This document shows, piece by piece, positions 50,533 through 63,810 of a stretch of 64,000 nt of DNA (its first letter is position 1; each line of letters begins with the position of its first letter). The notes beneath the pieces are model-generated. The model had not been told where the DNA came from and ran no database searches. It was given only the letters and a program-made list of their open reading frames with translations. The position numbers were made by a program, and so were the translations under genes. Origin of the DNA: Saururus chinensis (lineage: Eukaryota; Streptophyta; Magnoliopsida; Piperales; Saururaceae); NCBI GenBank assembly GCA_035235625.1, contig CP141143.1:43199178-43263177 (forward strand), in the 5' to 3' direction.

Positions 50533-51711
50533 TCAATTCATAAACTGAAAATTAAAGCCATGAGGCACTAGTCTTGATACAGAAACTAAGTTTTTAGAAA
50601 AACTTGGAATATGAAAAGCTCTCTCTAAATCTAAGGTGTATCCTATATGGAGATCAAGTCTATATGTCCCCACACCTTCAACCTTCGAACACATCTTATT
50701 TCCAGAATAGATGTTGTGCTCCCCATCATTTGGTTTCCTTAGACTGAGAAACCCCTGCATGACAATGGAAACATGGATTGTAGAACCAGAGTCAATCCAC
50801 CGTGTGTTATTATGATGAGAATCAACATAATTAGATTTATAACACACTAAAGACATGAAATTACCTCCTTTCTTAGCAAGCCACTTCTGATACTTAGGGC
50901 AATCTTTCTTCATGTGTCCTTTCTTTTTGCAGAAAAAGCATTTGGTTTCCTTGGTGATACCAGTAGACTTCATTGGCACACCTTTACCAGCTTTCTTCTT
51001 TAGAGCACCATGATTACCCTTCTTTTGTCCTTTATGAGAAACTAGATGGGCACTTTCTAGCTTCTCTTGCTTAAGTCTCCCCTCTTCCTGTACACACAGA
51101 CTCAGAAGGTTATTAACTGACCACTGAGTGTTATGTGTGTTATAAGAGATCTTAAATGGCCCATATTGTGCAGGCAGGGAGTTCAGAATGAAGTGGACCA
51201 AAAAGGTGTCATCAATCTTTATTTTCATGTTGTTTAACTGATTAGCAATATCACGCATCTGCATGATATGCTCTCTCACCCCTTTGTCATCTGTTAGCCT
51301 CATGGATGACAACTTGGACATTAAGGTGCTGGCCATAGCTTTATCAGAACTCTTAAATTGAGCTTCAATATCTTTCAAAAGTTCTTGGACTGTAGCGCAT
51401 TCTGGGATGGATCCCCTAATGCTTTTTTATTTATGTGAGACCTCATGAGCATCATGCTTAAGAGGTTAGACCACTCCCACTTTTCATAAGATGCTACCTC
51501 ACTTGGCATACTTTTTTTCCGTAGGAGTGGTGGGTGCATCCATATGAAATGCCAATTCTAAGTCCATGCACCCTAACAGTAAAAGAACTTTTTCCTTCCA
51601 ATCCGTAAAATTGTCCCCAAACAATAATGGAAGGTGCTGATTTGGGTCAGAAATGAAAGATGGGTAAGCTGCAATAAAAGAATAAATACATGCAAACATT
51701 AAAGAGGGCAA
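50533..51711 (-). pseudogene. Copia gag and protease
   Basis: The gag start region, 51711-51499, reads LLFGDNFTDWKEKVLLLLGCMDLELAF. Stops at 51379-51498 break it, and 51378-50533 continues with SSMRLTDDKGVREHIMQMRD, FILNSLPAQYGPFKISYN and a CCHC zinc knuckle CFFCKKKGHMKKDC (about 50940-50899). It ends in the protease with active site WIDSGSTIHVS (Asp at about 50793) and SFSKNLVSVSRL. Gag packages RNA; the protease matures it. The start in the first frame is uncertain because upstream codons also lack stops. Confidence 0.92.
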
Positions 51712-53598
51712 GAAACATTAACATAAGTATGAAATAGCCAATGCTAAAATCATTTAGTAAAATTGTAAACCTCCCTTTGGGCAAAGGTTGCAATCTGCAT
51801 CAAAATTACTAAGCCATATAGAAACAAATATTTATTTTGTCTCACGATAAGGCTAGTGGGTTATACATAAAACATTACAAGAAAATCTCACACCTGTGGG
51901 CATAGAGATTCACCCATGTTAAAATGTATAACCCTCCACCCTATCCTAATTATGTTACGCTGACTACCACCTCCCTTTGGGGCCGGATGACAATCTTTGT
52001 CACATAATCAAAATTTGATGACAGCACAATATTTTTATGTATGTGAATCTATACACCCTATGGTAGCAGTCTATATGATTCACACGTTGACAAATAACTT
52101 AGGATGCTTTGGCCACTCCTAAATCATTTCAACGGATGTGGGAACTGAATATGTGCTAATCACCTTTTCAAATAATAAAATGAATGTAATTAATTATCAA
52201 ACAATCATAAGAATATCCATATACAAAATTGACAAGGGCATTAATGTCAATTTTGTCATCAATCTTTTAGGATTCGGCCAGGGGTTCCATCACCACACAC
52301 CACAATTAAAAATATAGTCCAAAGTCCTTATACAGTCCCTTTAAAAAGAAAAAATAGTACAAGTTGGAAGCTATAAGCCCCTAAAAAAATATACATTAAT
52401 TCTCCATGACTGCATCCGCCTCCAGACGTGGTCCTTGAATTCTGGGGTCGCTTACAATAGGTATAATGTACACTCTCTCTCAAAGTTACATAAGTGGTGC
52501 GCTCAACAATTTTTAAAAAAATTGATAAAACATACGATTTCAATATAATCCCCCTATCCGGTCCATAACAATAATAAAGCCTTAAACATGATAATTAAAT
52601 AACACATCCATAACATACATGCAATCAATAGTGTATATAAAATTAAAAAAAAATATTCCAAGAAAGGAAAGAAAAAAAATGGGATTTTTTTTTTACCCGG
52701 AATTGGGTCAAATCGGATCAACAGACCCAGTTTGCACCGCACGGGTCAGCAGTGACCCGCGGCTCAGGTCAGCTGTGATCCGCGCGAGCAGGTCTGGGTC
52801 GACCCGCGATGGGCAGATCTGAAGACGACCCACTAGTGAGTCTTGAAGACGACCCGCAGGAGGGTCGTCTTCAACCTCTCGCCACAGCGAGATGTCTCAA
52901 ACCCTACCGGGAAAAAAACCTTCCCGTCTTCAGCCGTGGTAGCCCACCGGCAGACCCAAAGACCGGGAACACTTCCGTCCGACGATGGAGATTCCAGATC
53001 CGGCCATGAATCGGAGGGCGCTGGCCTGTATCGGTGATTCAAAAAATATACAATGAGATTGAAATTCCCGACGACTGCGAACGAAGGCCCGCCGGCAGCC
53101 CAGGGGGGCCGAAAAAGCTCCGCCAGATGGCGGAGGTCCAGATCCGGTCCCGATTATCAACAACAACGGCTGCTGGCGGCGAATTTATATCGACACAGTA
53201 AAGCAGCCGAAAAAATACGAGTTAAGTGTAGTGGCGGCGCCGACCAACGTCTAGACACGGTGAGGAGGCGGCGGTGGCTGGCGCTAGGCAGGACCAGAAG
53301 CAGGGCGACGGCCGGAGACCTACAGCGGCCGGAAAAAATGAAATTTTTTTTTATGTCACCACCGGACTGTGCGATCGAAAATGAACAGCCGGTGCAGCGG
53401 CGGCGCCGGCCAGAGCCCAATGCTTGACGGCGGCGCTTCTGGCTGGCGTGTCTGCTCCGACATGCAGTCCGGCGGCTATCCGGCAGCCGCCCGGTGAACA
53501 GTGAATAGAAAAATTGCAACGACGGACAGAAAATTTTACTACAGTAAATATAAAGTTTAAAATTTCTGTCTGGCTACTCAACTTGCAATTAATAAACC
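51712..53598 (-). mobile_element. Long leader of the copia element
   Basis: About 1.9 kb between primer site and gag with no supported protein. Two parts differ strongly: 51712-52680 is AT-rich, with cctccctttggg twice (about 51769 and 51970), while 52690-53520 is GC-rich and full of CG. The latter includes repeated gacccgc / gggtc words near 52740-52870 and gcggcgg-type runs near 53230-53450. Open frames in 52619-53611 run on both strands with compositions of simple GC-rich DNA, so I leave them out. The two parts may have different origins. Confidence 0.7.
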
Positions 53599-53610
53599 GG
53601 CTCGATACCA
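53599..53610 (-). other. Primer binding site of the copia element
   Basis: The minus strand reads TGGTATCGAGCC two bases after the LTR end, an initiator-Met-type primer site with one base missing from the usual form. Confidence 0.8.
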
Positions 53611-53612
53611 AT

Positions 53613-53929
53613 TGATAGAACTAAACCACTTCAGAATCACAATAGTATTTCTGGTTTAGAATTTGGGTGAGTGTAATCTCGCTTAAGACACCGAATTAGG
53701 ATGGCTAATGGTGTATTTATAACTAAACCAAGACACTACTATTAAGAACCCTAGAATCCTGACCGTCCATCCATAGGTCATCCAATGGTTCAGATTCACC
53801 ACTTAAAACCACAGCTTAATGGGTATTCTGACTCAGGCCCATTACCCAGACAGTTTTATAAAAGCCCAAAACAGTGTCAATTGAGATAGTTGGGCCACTT
53901 TATGTTTTAATACAAAACAAAGCCCAACA
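53613..53929 (-). repeat. 5' LTR of the copia element (317 bp)
   Basis: On the minus strand it starts TGTTGGGCTTTG and ends GTTCTATCA, next to the primer site. A TATA box (TTATAAATAC, 53713-53722 on the minus strand) is the likely promoter of the element. Confidence 0.88.
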
Positions 53930-56900
53930 TAATACACACTAAACCACAAACTAGTGGGACCACTTTTTGTCAAAGTTATATCCTTTTAATCGATTACAGC
54001 TAAAGTTCATCAAGATTGTTCACCAAACATTCTATTACTTAAAGTTTAAAGAGACCAACCACAATTTGACCATTGTTCCTTAACTCATATAATTTTATTT
54101 ACTTAACTAGATTTAGAACAAAGCACCGAAGTTCATCATGAATATATATTTAATTATTTTAAATAAATACATACCCATTTGCTATGTTCATAAGAATGAA
54201 TCAAACACACTAAACGAAGAACCAATTAGACCGCATTTGGACAAGTTTTATCTTTTTAATCGATTAAAACCAAAGTTTGTTAAGAATGTGCACAAACCAT
54301 TATATCGTTTAAAGTTTAAAGAAGCAACCCATTCATTTGTTACACTCTTAATGAAGAATTAAATGGACAAAGTGATAACACAATTTTACAGTTTTTCCTT
54401 AACTTATATAATTTTATTTCCTTAACTAGATTTAGGACAAAGCATCAAAGCTTGTTACGAACGTGTATTTAATTACTATAATGAAATGCATACTCATTTC
54501 CTTAGTTCAAAAGAATGTATCAAATGCAATAAATGACACAACAATTAGACAACTACTTTCAAGTTATATCTTTTTAATCGATTAAAACTAAAGCTCGTTA
54601 AGAATATGCAAAAATCATTATATCATTTAAAGTTTAAATAGACATCTCTTTCATTTGTTACATTCATAATAACGAATCAAATAGACAAAGTGATACCATA
54701 ATTTGTCTATTTTTCATTAACTTATATGATTTTATTCGCTTAACTAGACTGAGAACAAAACAACAAAGCTCATCACAAATATGTATTTAATTAATTTAAA
54801 TAAATATATACTCATTTGCTATATTCATAATAATGAACCTTATGTAGTAAGTGATGAAATAATCGGAACAATTTTGGTCAAGTTATATTCTTTTAATAAA
54901 TTAAAACCAAAGTTCGTTAAGAATGTGAACAAATTGTTATATCCTTTAAAGTTTAAAGAGGCCTGTTATTCATCTGTTATATTCGTAACGAATGAAATGG
55001 ACAAAGTAATGGTACAATTTGAGTGTTCTTCCTTAACTTATATGATTTTATTCAATTGCTTAGATTTAGAACAAACCACCAATGATTGTCACGTACGTAC
55101 CCATTTGCTAAGTTCGTAAGAATGTATAAAGAATACTAAAGGACAAACCAATAAGGCAACGTTTGGTCAAGTAATATCATTTTAATCAATTAAAATCGAA
55201 GTTCGTTAAAGATGTGCCCAAATCGTTATATTGTTCAAAGGATAAAGAGACATATTTATTTGTTACGTTCATAATTACAAATCAAATGGAGAAAGTAATA
55301 GCACAATTTGGCTGTCGTTCCTTAACTCATGTTATTTCATTCTCTTAACTAGATTTAGAACAAAGCAGCGAAGCTCCTTAGAATGGGTATTTAATTATTT
55401 TAAATAAATACAGACTTATTTGCTATGTTCGTAAGAATGAATTAAACGTACTAAACAACGAACGAATAGGACCACTTCTGGTCAAGTTATATATTTTTAA
55501 TCAATTAAAACTAAAGTTTGTTAAAAATGTATACAAATCATTATATCATTCAAAGTTTAAAAATAACTCCCATTCATTTGCTATGTTTGTAATAATGAAT
55601 CAAATGGACAAAGTGACACCACAATTTGAAGGTGTTTCCTTAATTTATATAATTTCATTCACTTAACTAGATTTATAACAAAGTACCAAAGCTCGTCACG
55701 ATTGTGTATTTAATTATTTAAATAAATACATACTCATTTTCTACGTTTGTAAGAATGTATCAAACATACTAAACGACTAAAATAGAAGTTCGGTAAAAAT
55801 GTGCACAAATTGTTATATCTTTTAAAGTTTATAAACGAAATAAATGGAGACTGTGATACCACAATTTGGCCGTTCTTCTTTAACTTATATGATTTCATTC
55901 GCTTAACTAGATTTAGAACAATGCAGTAAAGCTCGTCACGAATGTTTATTTAATTATTTTAAATAAACATGTACTTATTTGTTAAGTTAGTAAGATTGTG
56001 TCAAACGTACTAAACAACGAACCAATCAGACCACCTGTGGTCAAGTTATATCTTTTTAATCAATTAAAACCAAAAATTGTCAGGAATTTGCACAAATTGT
56101 TATATCATTTAAACTTCAAAGTGACCACTTATTCAATTTTTACATTCGTAATAACGAATCAAATGGACAGAGTGATACCACAATTTAACCATTCTTCACT
56201 AACTTATATGAGTTTATTCGCTTAACTAGATTTAGAACAAACCACCAATGCTCGTCACGAATGTGAATTTTATTATTTTAAATAAATATGTACTCATTTC
56301 ATAAGTTCATGAGAATGTATCTAATGTGCTAAATGATAAACTAATCAGACCTCTTTTGATCAAGTAATATCCTTTTAATCGATTAAAACCAAAGTTTGTT
56401 AAGAATTTGCACAAATCATTAAATAATTTCATGTTTAAATAGACCTCTTACTATTTGTTACATTCTTAATAACGAATCAAATAGAAAAGGTGATACCACA
56501 TTTTTACTGTTCTTCCTTAACTTATATGATGTCATTCGCTTAACTAGATTTATATAAAAGCACCAAAGCTCATTACAAAAATGTAATTAATGGTTTTAAA
56601 TAAATATGTACTAATTTAATAAGTTAGTAAGAATGCATCAAATGCACTAAACGATAAACCAATCAGACCAGTTTTGGTTAAGTTATATTTTTTTTATCGA
56701 TTCAAACTAAAGTTCGTTAAGAATGTGCACAGACTCTTATATCGCTAAAAGTTTAAAGAGACCTCCCATTTATTTGTTATGTTCATAATAACGAATAAAA
56801 TTGATAATGTGATACCACAATTTGTCCATCCTTCCTTAACTTTTATAATTTTGTTCATTTAACTAGATTTAGAACAAAACACAAAAGTTCGTCACAAATG

Positions 56901-59900
56901 TGTATTTTATTAATTTAAATAAATATGTATTTATTTCCTATTTTCATAAAAACGAATCAAACATAGTAATATGACAAACCATTCAGATATCTTTTGGTCA
57001 AGTTATATCTAATGTTTGATAAGATTTTGCACAACTCATTTTATCATTTTAAGTTTAAAGAGACCTCTTATTCATTTGTTGCATTCATAATCATGAATGA
57101 AATAGAGATAGTGATACCACTATTTGACCATTTTTATATAACATATATGATTTTATTCGCTTAACTGGATTCAGAACAAACCACCAAAGCTCGCCATGAA
57201 TGTGTGTTTAATTTTTTTCAATAATTACATACTCATTTACTAAGGTCGTAAGAATAAATAAAACACACTAAATGACAAACCAATCAGACTAATTTTAGCC
57301 AAGTTATATTCTTTTAATCGATTAAATTGAAGTTTGTTAAGAATGTGCACAAATCATCATATCATTTAATATAAAATGAGATTTCCCATTCATTTGTAAA
57401 ATTCATAATAATGAATAAAATTGAAAAAGTAATACTACAATTTGACAATTATTAACTTATATAATTTCATTCGCTTAACTAAATTTAAAACAAATCACCA
57501 AAGCTCGAAATGAATGTGCATTTAATTATTTTAAATAAAAACATACTAATTTGCTATGTTCGTAAGAATGAATGAAATACTATAAATGACAAACCAATCG
57601 AACCACTTTAGATCAAGTTATATTCTTTTAATCGATTAAAACCTAAGTTTGTTAAGAATGTACACAAATCATTATATTATTTAAAGTTTAAAGAGACCTC
57701 TTATTCATTTGTTACATTTATAATAACAAATCAAATTGAGAAACTTTTACAACAATTTAACTGTTCTTCCTTGACTTTTATGATATCATTCTTTTAACTA
57801 GATTTTGAAAAAAGTACTAAAGCTTCTCACGAATGTGTATTTAGTTATTTTAAAGAAATATATACTCATTCGCTTCGTTCGCTATTTAATTCATTAAAAA
57901 TTGAAAAAATCATTATGTCATTTTATGTTTAATGAGTCCTATTCTTTTGTTACGGTCGTTATAGCAAATCACCAAAGTTATACCACAATTTGATTATTCT
58001 TCATTAACTTATATGATTTCATTCTCTTAACTAGATTTAGAACAATGCACAAAAGCTCGTCATGAATGTGTATTTAATAATTCTAAATAAATACGTACTA
58101 ATTTTCAATGTTCGTAAGAATGCAGGAAACAGACTAAATAATGAACCAATTAGACAACTTTTGGTCAAATTATATCATTTTAATAGATTAAAATCAAAGT
58201 TTGTTAAGAATGAGTACAAATCATTATATTATTTAAAGTTTAAAGAGACTTCCCATTCATTTGTTACATTAATAATAATGAATCAAATGGACATAGTGAT
58301 AGCACAATTTGACCATTCAAGCTTAACTTATATGATTTTATTCATTATAACTAGATTTAGAACAAAGCTCGTCACTTATGTGTATTTAATTAAATTAAAG
58401 AAATACATATTCAATTGCTATGTTTGTAAGAATGAGTTAAATGCACTAAACGACAAACCAATTAGACCACTTTTAGTCAGGATATATCCTTTTAATTGAT
58501 TAAAATAGAACTTTGTTCAGAATTCCACAAATCATTATAACGTTTAAAGTTTAATGAGGCCTCTCATTTATTTATTATGTTCATAATAACGAATCAAATG
58601 GACATACTAATACCACAATTTGACTGTTCTTCCTTAACTTATATGATTTTATTTGTTTAACAAGATTTAGAACAAAGCACTAAAGCTCGTCACGTATGTG
58701 TATTTAATTGTTTTAAATAAATACATACTCATTTGCTAAGTTTGTAAGAATGAAACAAATGTACTAAATGCCCAACTAGTCGAACCTCTTTTGGTTAAGT
58801 TATATCATTTTAATCGTTTAAATCTGAAACTCATTAAGAATATGCACAAATCGTTATATCGTCAAAACTTTAAAAAGACCTCTTAATCATTTGTTACGCT
58901 CATAATAACGAATCAGATGCACAAAGTGATACCACAATTTGACCGTGCTTCCTTGACTTATATAATTTGATTCGCTTAACTAGATTTAGAATAAAGTACA
59001 AAAAATCTTCACAAATGTGTATTTAATTGTTTTAAATAAATATGTACTCATTTGCTAAGTTCGTAAAAATAAATCAAACACACTAACCAACAAACCATTC
59101 ACACCACTTTTTGTCATATCTTTTAAGAATGTGCACAAATCAATATATTGTTTAAAGTTTAAAGAGACCTCACATTTATTTGTTATGTTCATAATAACGA
59201 ATCAAATGGACGAAGCGATATCACAATTTGACCATTCTTCCTTAACTCTTGTGATTTCATCTACTTAACTAGATTTAGAACAAGCTCATCCCAAATATGT
59301 ATTTTTTTGTTTAAAATAAATATGTACTCATTTTCTAATTTCATAAGAATGCATCAAATGCACTAAATGACGAACCAATCGGACCACTTTTGGTTAAGTA
59401 ATATCCTTTGTAATCAATTAAAAGCAGTGTTTGTTAAGAATGTGGACAAATTGTTATATTGTTTAAAGTTTATGAGACCTCTCATTCATTTCTTACATTT
59501 GTAATAACGAATTAAATTGACAAAGTGGTACAACAATTTGACCATTTGTAGTTTGCTTCAATAGTTTTAGAACTAAGCACTAAAGCTAATCACAAATGTG
59601 TATTGAATTGTATTAAATATATCTGTACTTACTTGCTATGTTCATATGAATGAATCAAATGCTCTAAACGACAAACAAATTGGACCACTTTTGGTCAAGT
59701 TCTATCCTTTTAAGTGAAATAAACCAAAGTTCCTTAAGAATGTACACAAATCATTATATTACTACGTGCTCATTTGCTAAGTTTGTAAAAATGCATCAAA
59801 TGCATTAAATAAGAACCATTCGAACACTTTTAGCAAAGTTATATTTTTTTAATCGATTAAAACCGAAGTTTGTTAAGAATTTACACGTCATTATATCATT

Positions 59901-62020
59901 TAAATTTTAAAGAGACCTCCTATTCATTTCTTACATTCAATATCGAATAAAATGGAGAAAGTTATACAACAATTACACTACTCTTTCTTATCTTATTTAT
60001 TTTCATTCACTTAACTAGATTTAGAACAAAATACCAAAGCTCGTCATAAATGTAAATTTTAATTAATTGAAATGAATACATACAAATTTTCTATGCTCAT
60101 AGGAATGAATCAAAGGCACTAAATGACAAACCAATCAGGCCAATTTTGGTTAGGTTATATCCTTTAAATCGATTAAAATCAAAGCTCATTAAGAATTTGC
60201 ACAAATCATTATAACTATTCAAGTCGAAAGAGATCTCCCATTAATTTGTTATGTACATAATAACAAATCAAATGCACAAAGTGATACCACAATTTGACCG
60301 TTCTTCCTTAACATTTATGATTTTATTCATTTAACTAGATTTATAAAAAAGTACCAAAGCTCATCACGAATGTGTATTTAAATATTTTAAACAAATATGT
60401 ACTTATTTGGCAAGTTTGCAATATTGCATCAAACGTACTAGAGGATAAAAAAATTGGACCACTTTTGGTCAAGCTATATCCTTTTAATCGAATAAAACCA
60501 AAGTTCGTTAAGAATTTGCACAATTCATTATATCATTTCTAGTTTAAAGAGACATCTTATTCATTTGTTAAGTTCGTAATAATCAATAGAATGGACAAAG
60601 TTATACCATAATTTGATAGTTCTTCCTTTATTTATATGATTTCGTTCACTTAACAAAATTTAGATCAATGAACCAAAGCTCATCATGAGTGTGTATTTAA
60701 TTATTTTAAATAAATACCTACTAATTTGCTAAGTTCGTCAAGTTATATACATTTAATCCATAAAAATAGATGTTGGTTAATAACATGTACAACTCATTAT
60801 ATTATTTGAAGTTTAAAGAGACATCTCATTAAATTGTTACATTTGTAATAACGAATCAAATGGACAATGTAATACCACAATTTGACTGTTCTTTCTTAAC
60901 TCTTATGATTTCATTCCTTTAACTTGATTTAGAATAGAGTACCAAAGCACATCTAGAATGTGTATTTAATTATTTTAAACAAATATGTACTTATTTGCTA
61001 AGTACGTAAGAATGTATCAAATACATTAAATAATGTACAAATCGGGCACTTTTGGTCGAGTTATATGCATTTAATCCATTAAAACCAAAGTTTGTAATGA
61101 ATTTGCAGAGGTCATTATATCATTTAATGTATAAGAATACCACTTATTCTTTAGTTATGTTCATAATAACGAATCAACTTGACAAAGTGATACTACAATT
61201 TGACTGTTCTTCCTTAACTTATAAGATTTTATTTACATAAATAGATTTAAAACAAAGCACCAAAGCTTAGCATGAATGTCTATTTTATTATTTTAATTAA
61301 ATATATTCTAATTTGTTAAGTTATATCCTTTTAATCGATTAAATCCGAAGTTTGTTAAGAAATTGTACAACTCATTATATTATTTTAGGTTTAAAGAGAC
61401 CTCTCATTCATTTGTTATGTTCGTACTAATGAATCAAATGGACAAAGTGATACCACAATTTGACTATTCATCATTAACTTTTATGATTCATTCTTCTAAC
61501 TAGAGTTAGAACAAAGCACCAAAGCTCATCACTATGTGTATCAAATTATTTTAAACAAATACATTCTCATTTGATAAATTCGTAAGAATATATCCAACGT
61601 ATTAAATGATAAACCGATCAGACACTTTTGGTCAAGTTATATCCTTTAATCAATTAAAACTAAAGTTCATTAAGAATTTGCACAATTCTTTATATCATTT
61701 CAAGTTTAAAGAGCCATTTTATTCATTTGTTAAGTTCATAATAACGAACCAAATGGAAAAAGTTATAACATAATTTGACCATTCTTCCTTAATTTATATG
61801 ATTTCATTCACTTAACCAGATTCAGAATAGTGAACTAAAGTTTGTCACACATGTGTATTAAATTATTATAAATAAATACATTCTAATTTGCTAAGTTCGT
61901 CAGAATGCATCAAACGCACTAAATGACAAACTAACTAGACCACTTTTGGTCAAGTTATATCCTTCTAATCAATTAAAGCCGAAGTTCATTAAGAATGAGT
62001 ACAAATCATTATATTATTTA
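53930..62020 (+). repeat. 319-bp satellite array, right block, about 25 monomers
   Basis: Same satellite and strand as the central block, with clear palindromes at 319-bp steps for much of its length (for example 54257, 56378, 57615). Several monomers have deletions of 30-150 bp (near 55780, 57880, 59115, 59540, 59760, 60740, 61320), so this block is more eroded than the central one. Open frames such as 54781-55119 and 58062-58499 are satellite translation, not genes. Confidence 0.94.
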
Positions 62021-62227
62021 GGGTCTTTTTGGATTGGTGGAAAGCGGGGGAAAGGAAATGAATCTTCTTAAAATCCCCTAATTTCCACTGTTCGGTACAA
62101 TGGGGAAAGAGAAAGTAGAGTGAAAACTGAGAGCAAATGGATGAAAAATTGACCCAAAAACTTTCCACCCATCAACCCATGGATTTTGGGAGAAAATCAC
62201 CGTAATAAAGACTTATGTCTGGTTGCT

Positions 62228-62418
62228 ACTACACCACCATCACTGTCACTGCCTTCACCGCTGCCGCTGCCACCATCGCTACTATTGCCGCCACCACCAC
62301 TGCTGCCACCGTCACTGCTGTCATCACCACCCCCACCACTACTACGTACATGACCACCACCGCTGCTAACACCACCACCACAACCACCACCACCACTGCT
62401 ACCACCACTGCCACTACC
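62228..62418 (+). repeat. ACC-rich trinucleotide microsatellite, left part
   Basis: Interrupted (ACC)n with GCT, GTC and ACT variants. It is the left half of one tract that resumes at 63592 after the solo LTR. The Gly- or Val-rich open frames on the complement are products of the repeat. Confidence 0.9.
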
Positions 62419-63591
62419 TGATAAGTATAATTTATACGTTATTTTACCTTTAATTATTATATTTTCTAGTCTCATTTAAGAGTTAATATAGGTTAAATAA
62501 TTAGAAATTAAATTTAATTAGGTTAGAAAAAGATTCCATGATGTTTTGAATTAAATTGGCTTATTTTGTAGATTCTTCATTGGCGTTCAACTGGCCTCAC
62601 TTACCATTCGATCGAAATAACGTAATTTTGAAGAAAATATAGTTCAAGCGTTCGAACGGGCATGCAGGGCATTCGAACGGGATAACGCGCAGTTTCTTTA
62701 TTTCAGCCAATTTCGAGTCTTTTTCATATTGGACTCCTTCCTACGGATCTTATGCCTATATAAAGACATATTTGGCTCGAAATTGGAGGTTAGCAAGTAG
62801 ATTTTCTGAAGAGAAGAAGGAAGAAGAAGATGAAGGAGAACTCAAAGCTTTCAATGGAAATTCAAGTGCTTTCTTCTACAATGGAAGGCTAGACTTTTCT
62901 TTTACTTAGGAGTTGATGAAGCTATAGATAAGTTTTAGTTTCTTTTCTTTTTAATTTAGATCTCAGTTGTGAATTATGACAATTGTATGATAAGGATTTC
63001 CTTTTTAATGGAAGAGCTTTTCATGTTTATTAAATTCTATGTTGATTTATTGTCTTGTAGATGATAGATTGATGTGGTTTTGATATTTACATCAATGCTA
63101 ATTTCTGTGATTTAGATGAGATGGTCATACAATAGTTTTAATGTTCAGATAATTAATGACTTGGATGAGTTATACTAAGATTAAACGGGTCATGCCTATA
63201 GCTAGTTTAGTGTAGATGATTCGTGCTATTGTCGAAGATAGTTCATGCCATGGAAGTTAATTAAAGATTCTTTCTGAAGTAATTCTAGCTTGTAGCTGAG
63301 AATACTTGTTCATATTCACACTAGATTTAGATTAAAAGTTAAGAAATTGTTATGGTTCTATAGTGGATTCGATTTCCTAAGTAAATTCCATTATATTAAT
63401 CTCTACCTTTTAAACTAGTTGATTCCTTTCTTTTGCTTAATTTAAGTTTAAGTTCTTTCTAGTTTTTAATCAGTAAATTCCTCTTTAGATTTAGTAATAA
63501 TTCATCCGTCCCTGAGGTTTGACAACCCTTAAATACTCATCCTAGTACAATTACCTTATACACTTGCAAAGGGTTTAATTATAAACGATCA
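62419..63591 (+). mobile_element. Solo LTR, 1173 bp
   Basis: Starts TGATAAGTATAATTTATACG and ends ATAAACGATCA. It is flanked by the perfect duplication CTACC (62414-62418 and 63592-63596), and the microsatellite continues on both sides. A TATA box TATATAAA lies at 62757-62764, followed about 50 bp on by gaagagaagaagg-type sequence. No gag or pol frame and no second LTR are present. Superfamily is not determined. Confidence 0.87.
62757..62764 (+). promoter_or_regulatory. TATA box of the 1.17-kb solo LTR
   Basis: TATATAAA about 340 bp into the LTR, a usual U3 position. It supports plus orientation. Confidence 0.6.
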
Positions 63592-63810
63592 CTACCCCCA
63601 CTGCCACCATCACCACCACCGCCCACTATCACTACCACCACCACTACCATCGCCACCACCACTGCCACTGCTACCGCTACCGCCGTCGCTGCCACCGTTG
63701 CCACCGCCGCAACTGCCACCACCACCACAACCACTACCACAACCGCTGCCACCACTGCCACCGTCACTACTACTACCACCACCACCACTACCACCACTGT
63801 TACCGTCAAT
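63592..63810 (+). repeat. ACC-rich trinucleotide microsatellite, right part
   Basis: Continuation of the tract split by the solo LTR, again ACC with GCC, GCT and ACT variants, ending near the gttaccgtcaatttt sequence. Confidence 0.9.

Larger units (their letters stand above)
47322..53929 (-). mobile_element. Ty1/copia retrotransposon, nearly complete
   Basis: A minus-strand element of about 6.6 kb inserted in the satellite. In element order: 5' LTR (53929-53613), primer site (53610-53599), 1.9-kb leader, gag, protease, integrase, reverse transcriptase, RNase H, 3' untranslated part and a rearranged 3' LTR remnant. Integrase before reverse transcriptase defines Ty1/copia. The satellite stops at about 47321 (aagtttttaagaat) and resumes near 53930 (cacactaaac), only a few bases apart in monomer phase. 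I cannot see a clean 5-bp duplication. The polyprotein is open over long stretches with few breaks, so it decayed later than the Athila-like copies. Confidence 0.92.

Noticed and set aside
52619-53611. Overlapping open frames on both strands in the GC-rich copia leader
   Set aside because: GC-rich DNA has few stops. No domain or preferred frame is visible, and the position between primer site and gag fits a leader.
54138-58499. Open frames of 60-145 codons that share a peptide like KLYPFNRLKPKFVKN, throughout the plus-strand arrays
   Set aside because: They are one frame of the satellite monomer. The monomer length, about 319 bp, is not a multiple of three, so the frame cannot continue from unit to unit. 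Likeness between them comes from repeat DNA, not protein selection.
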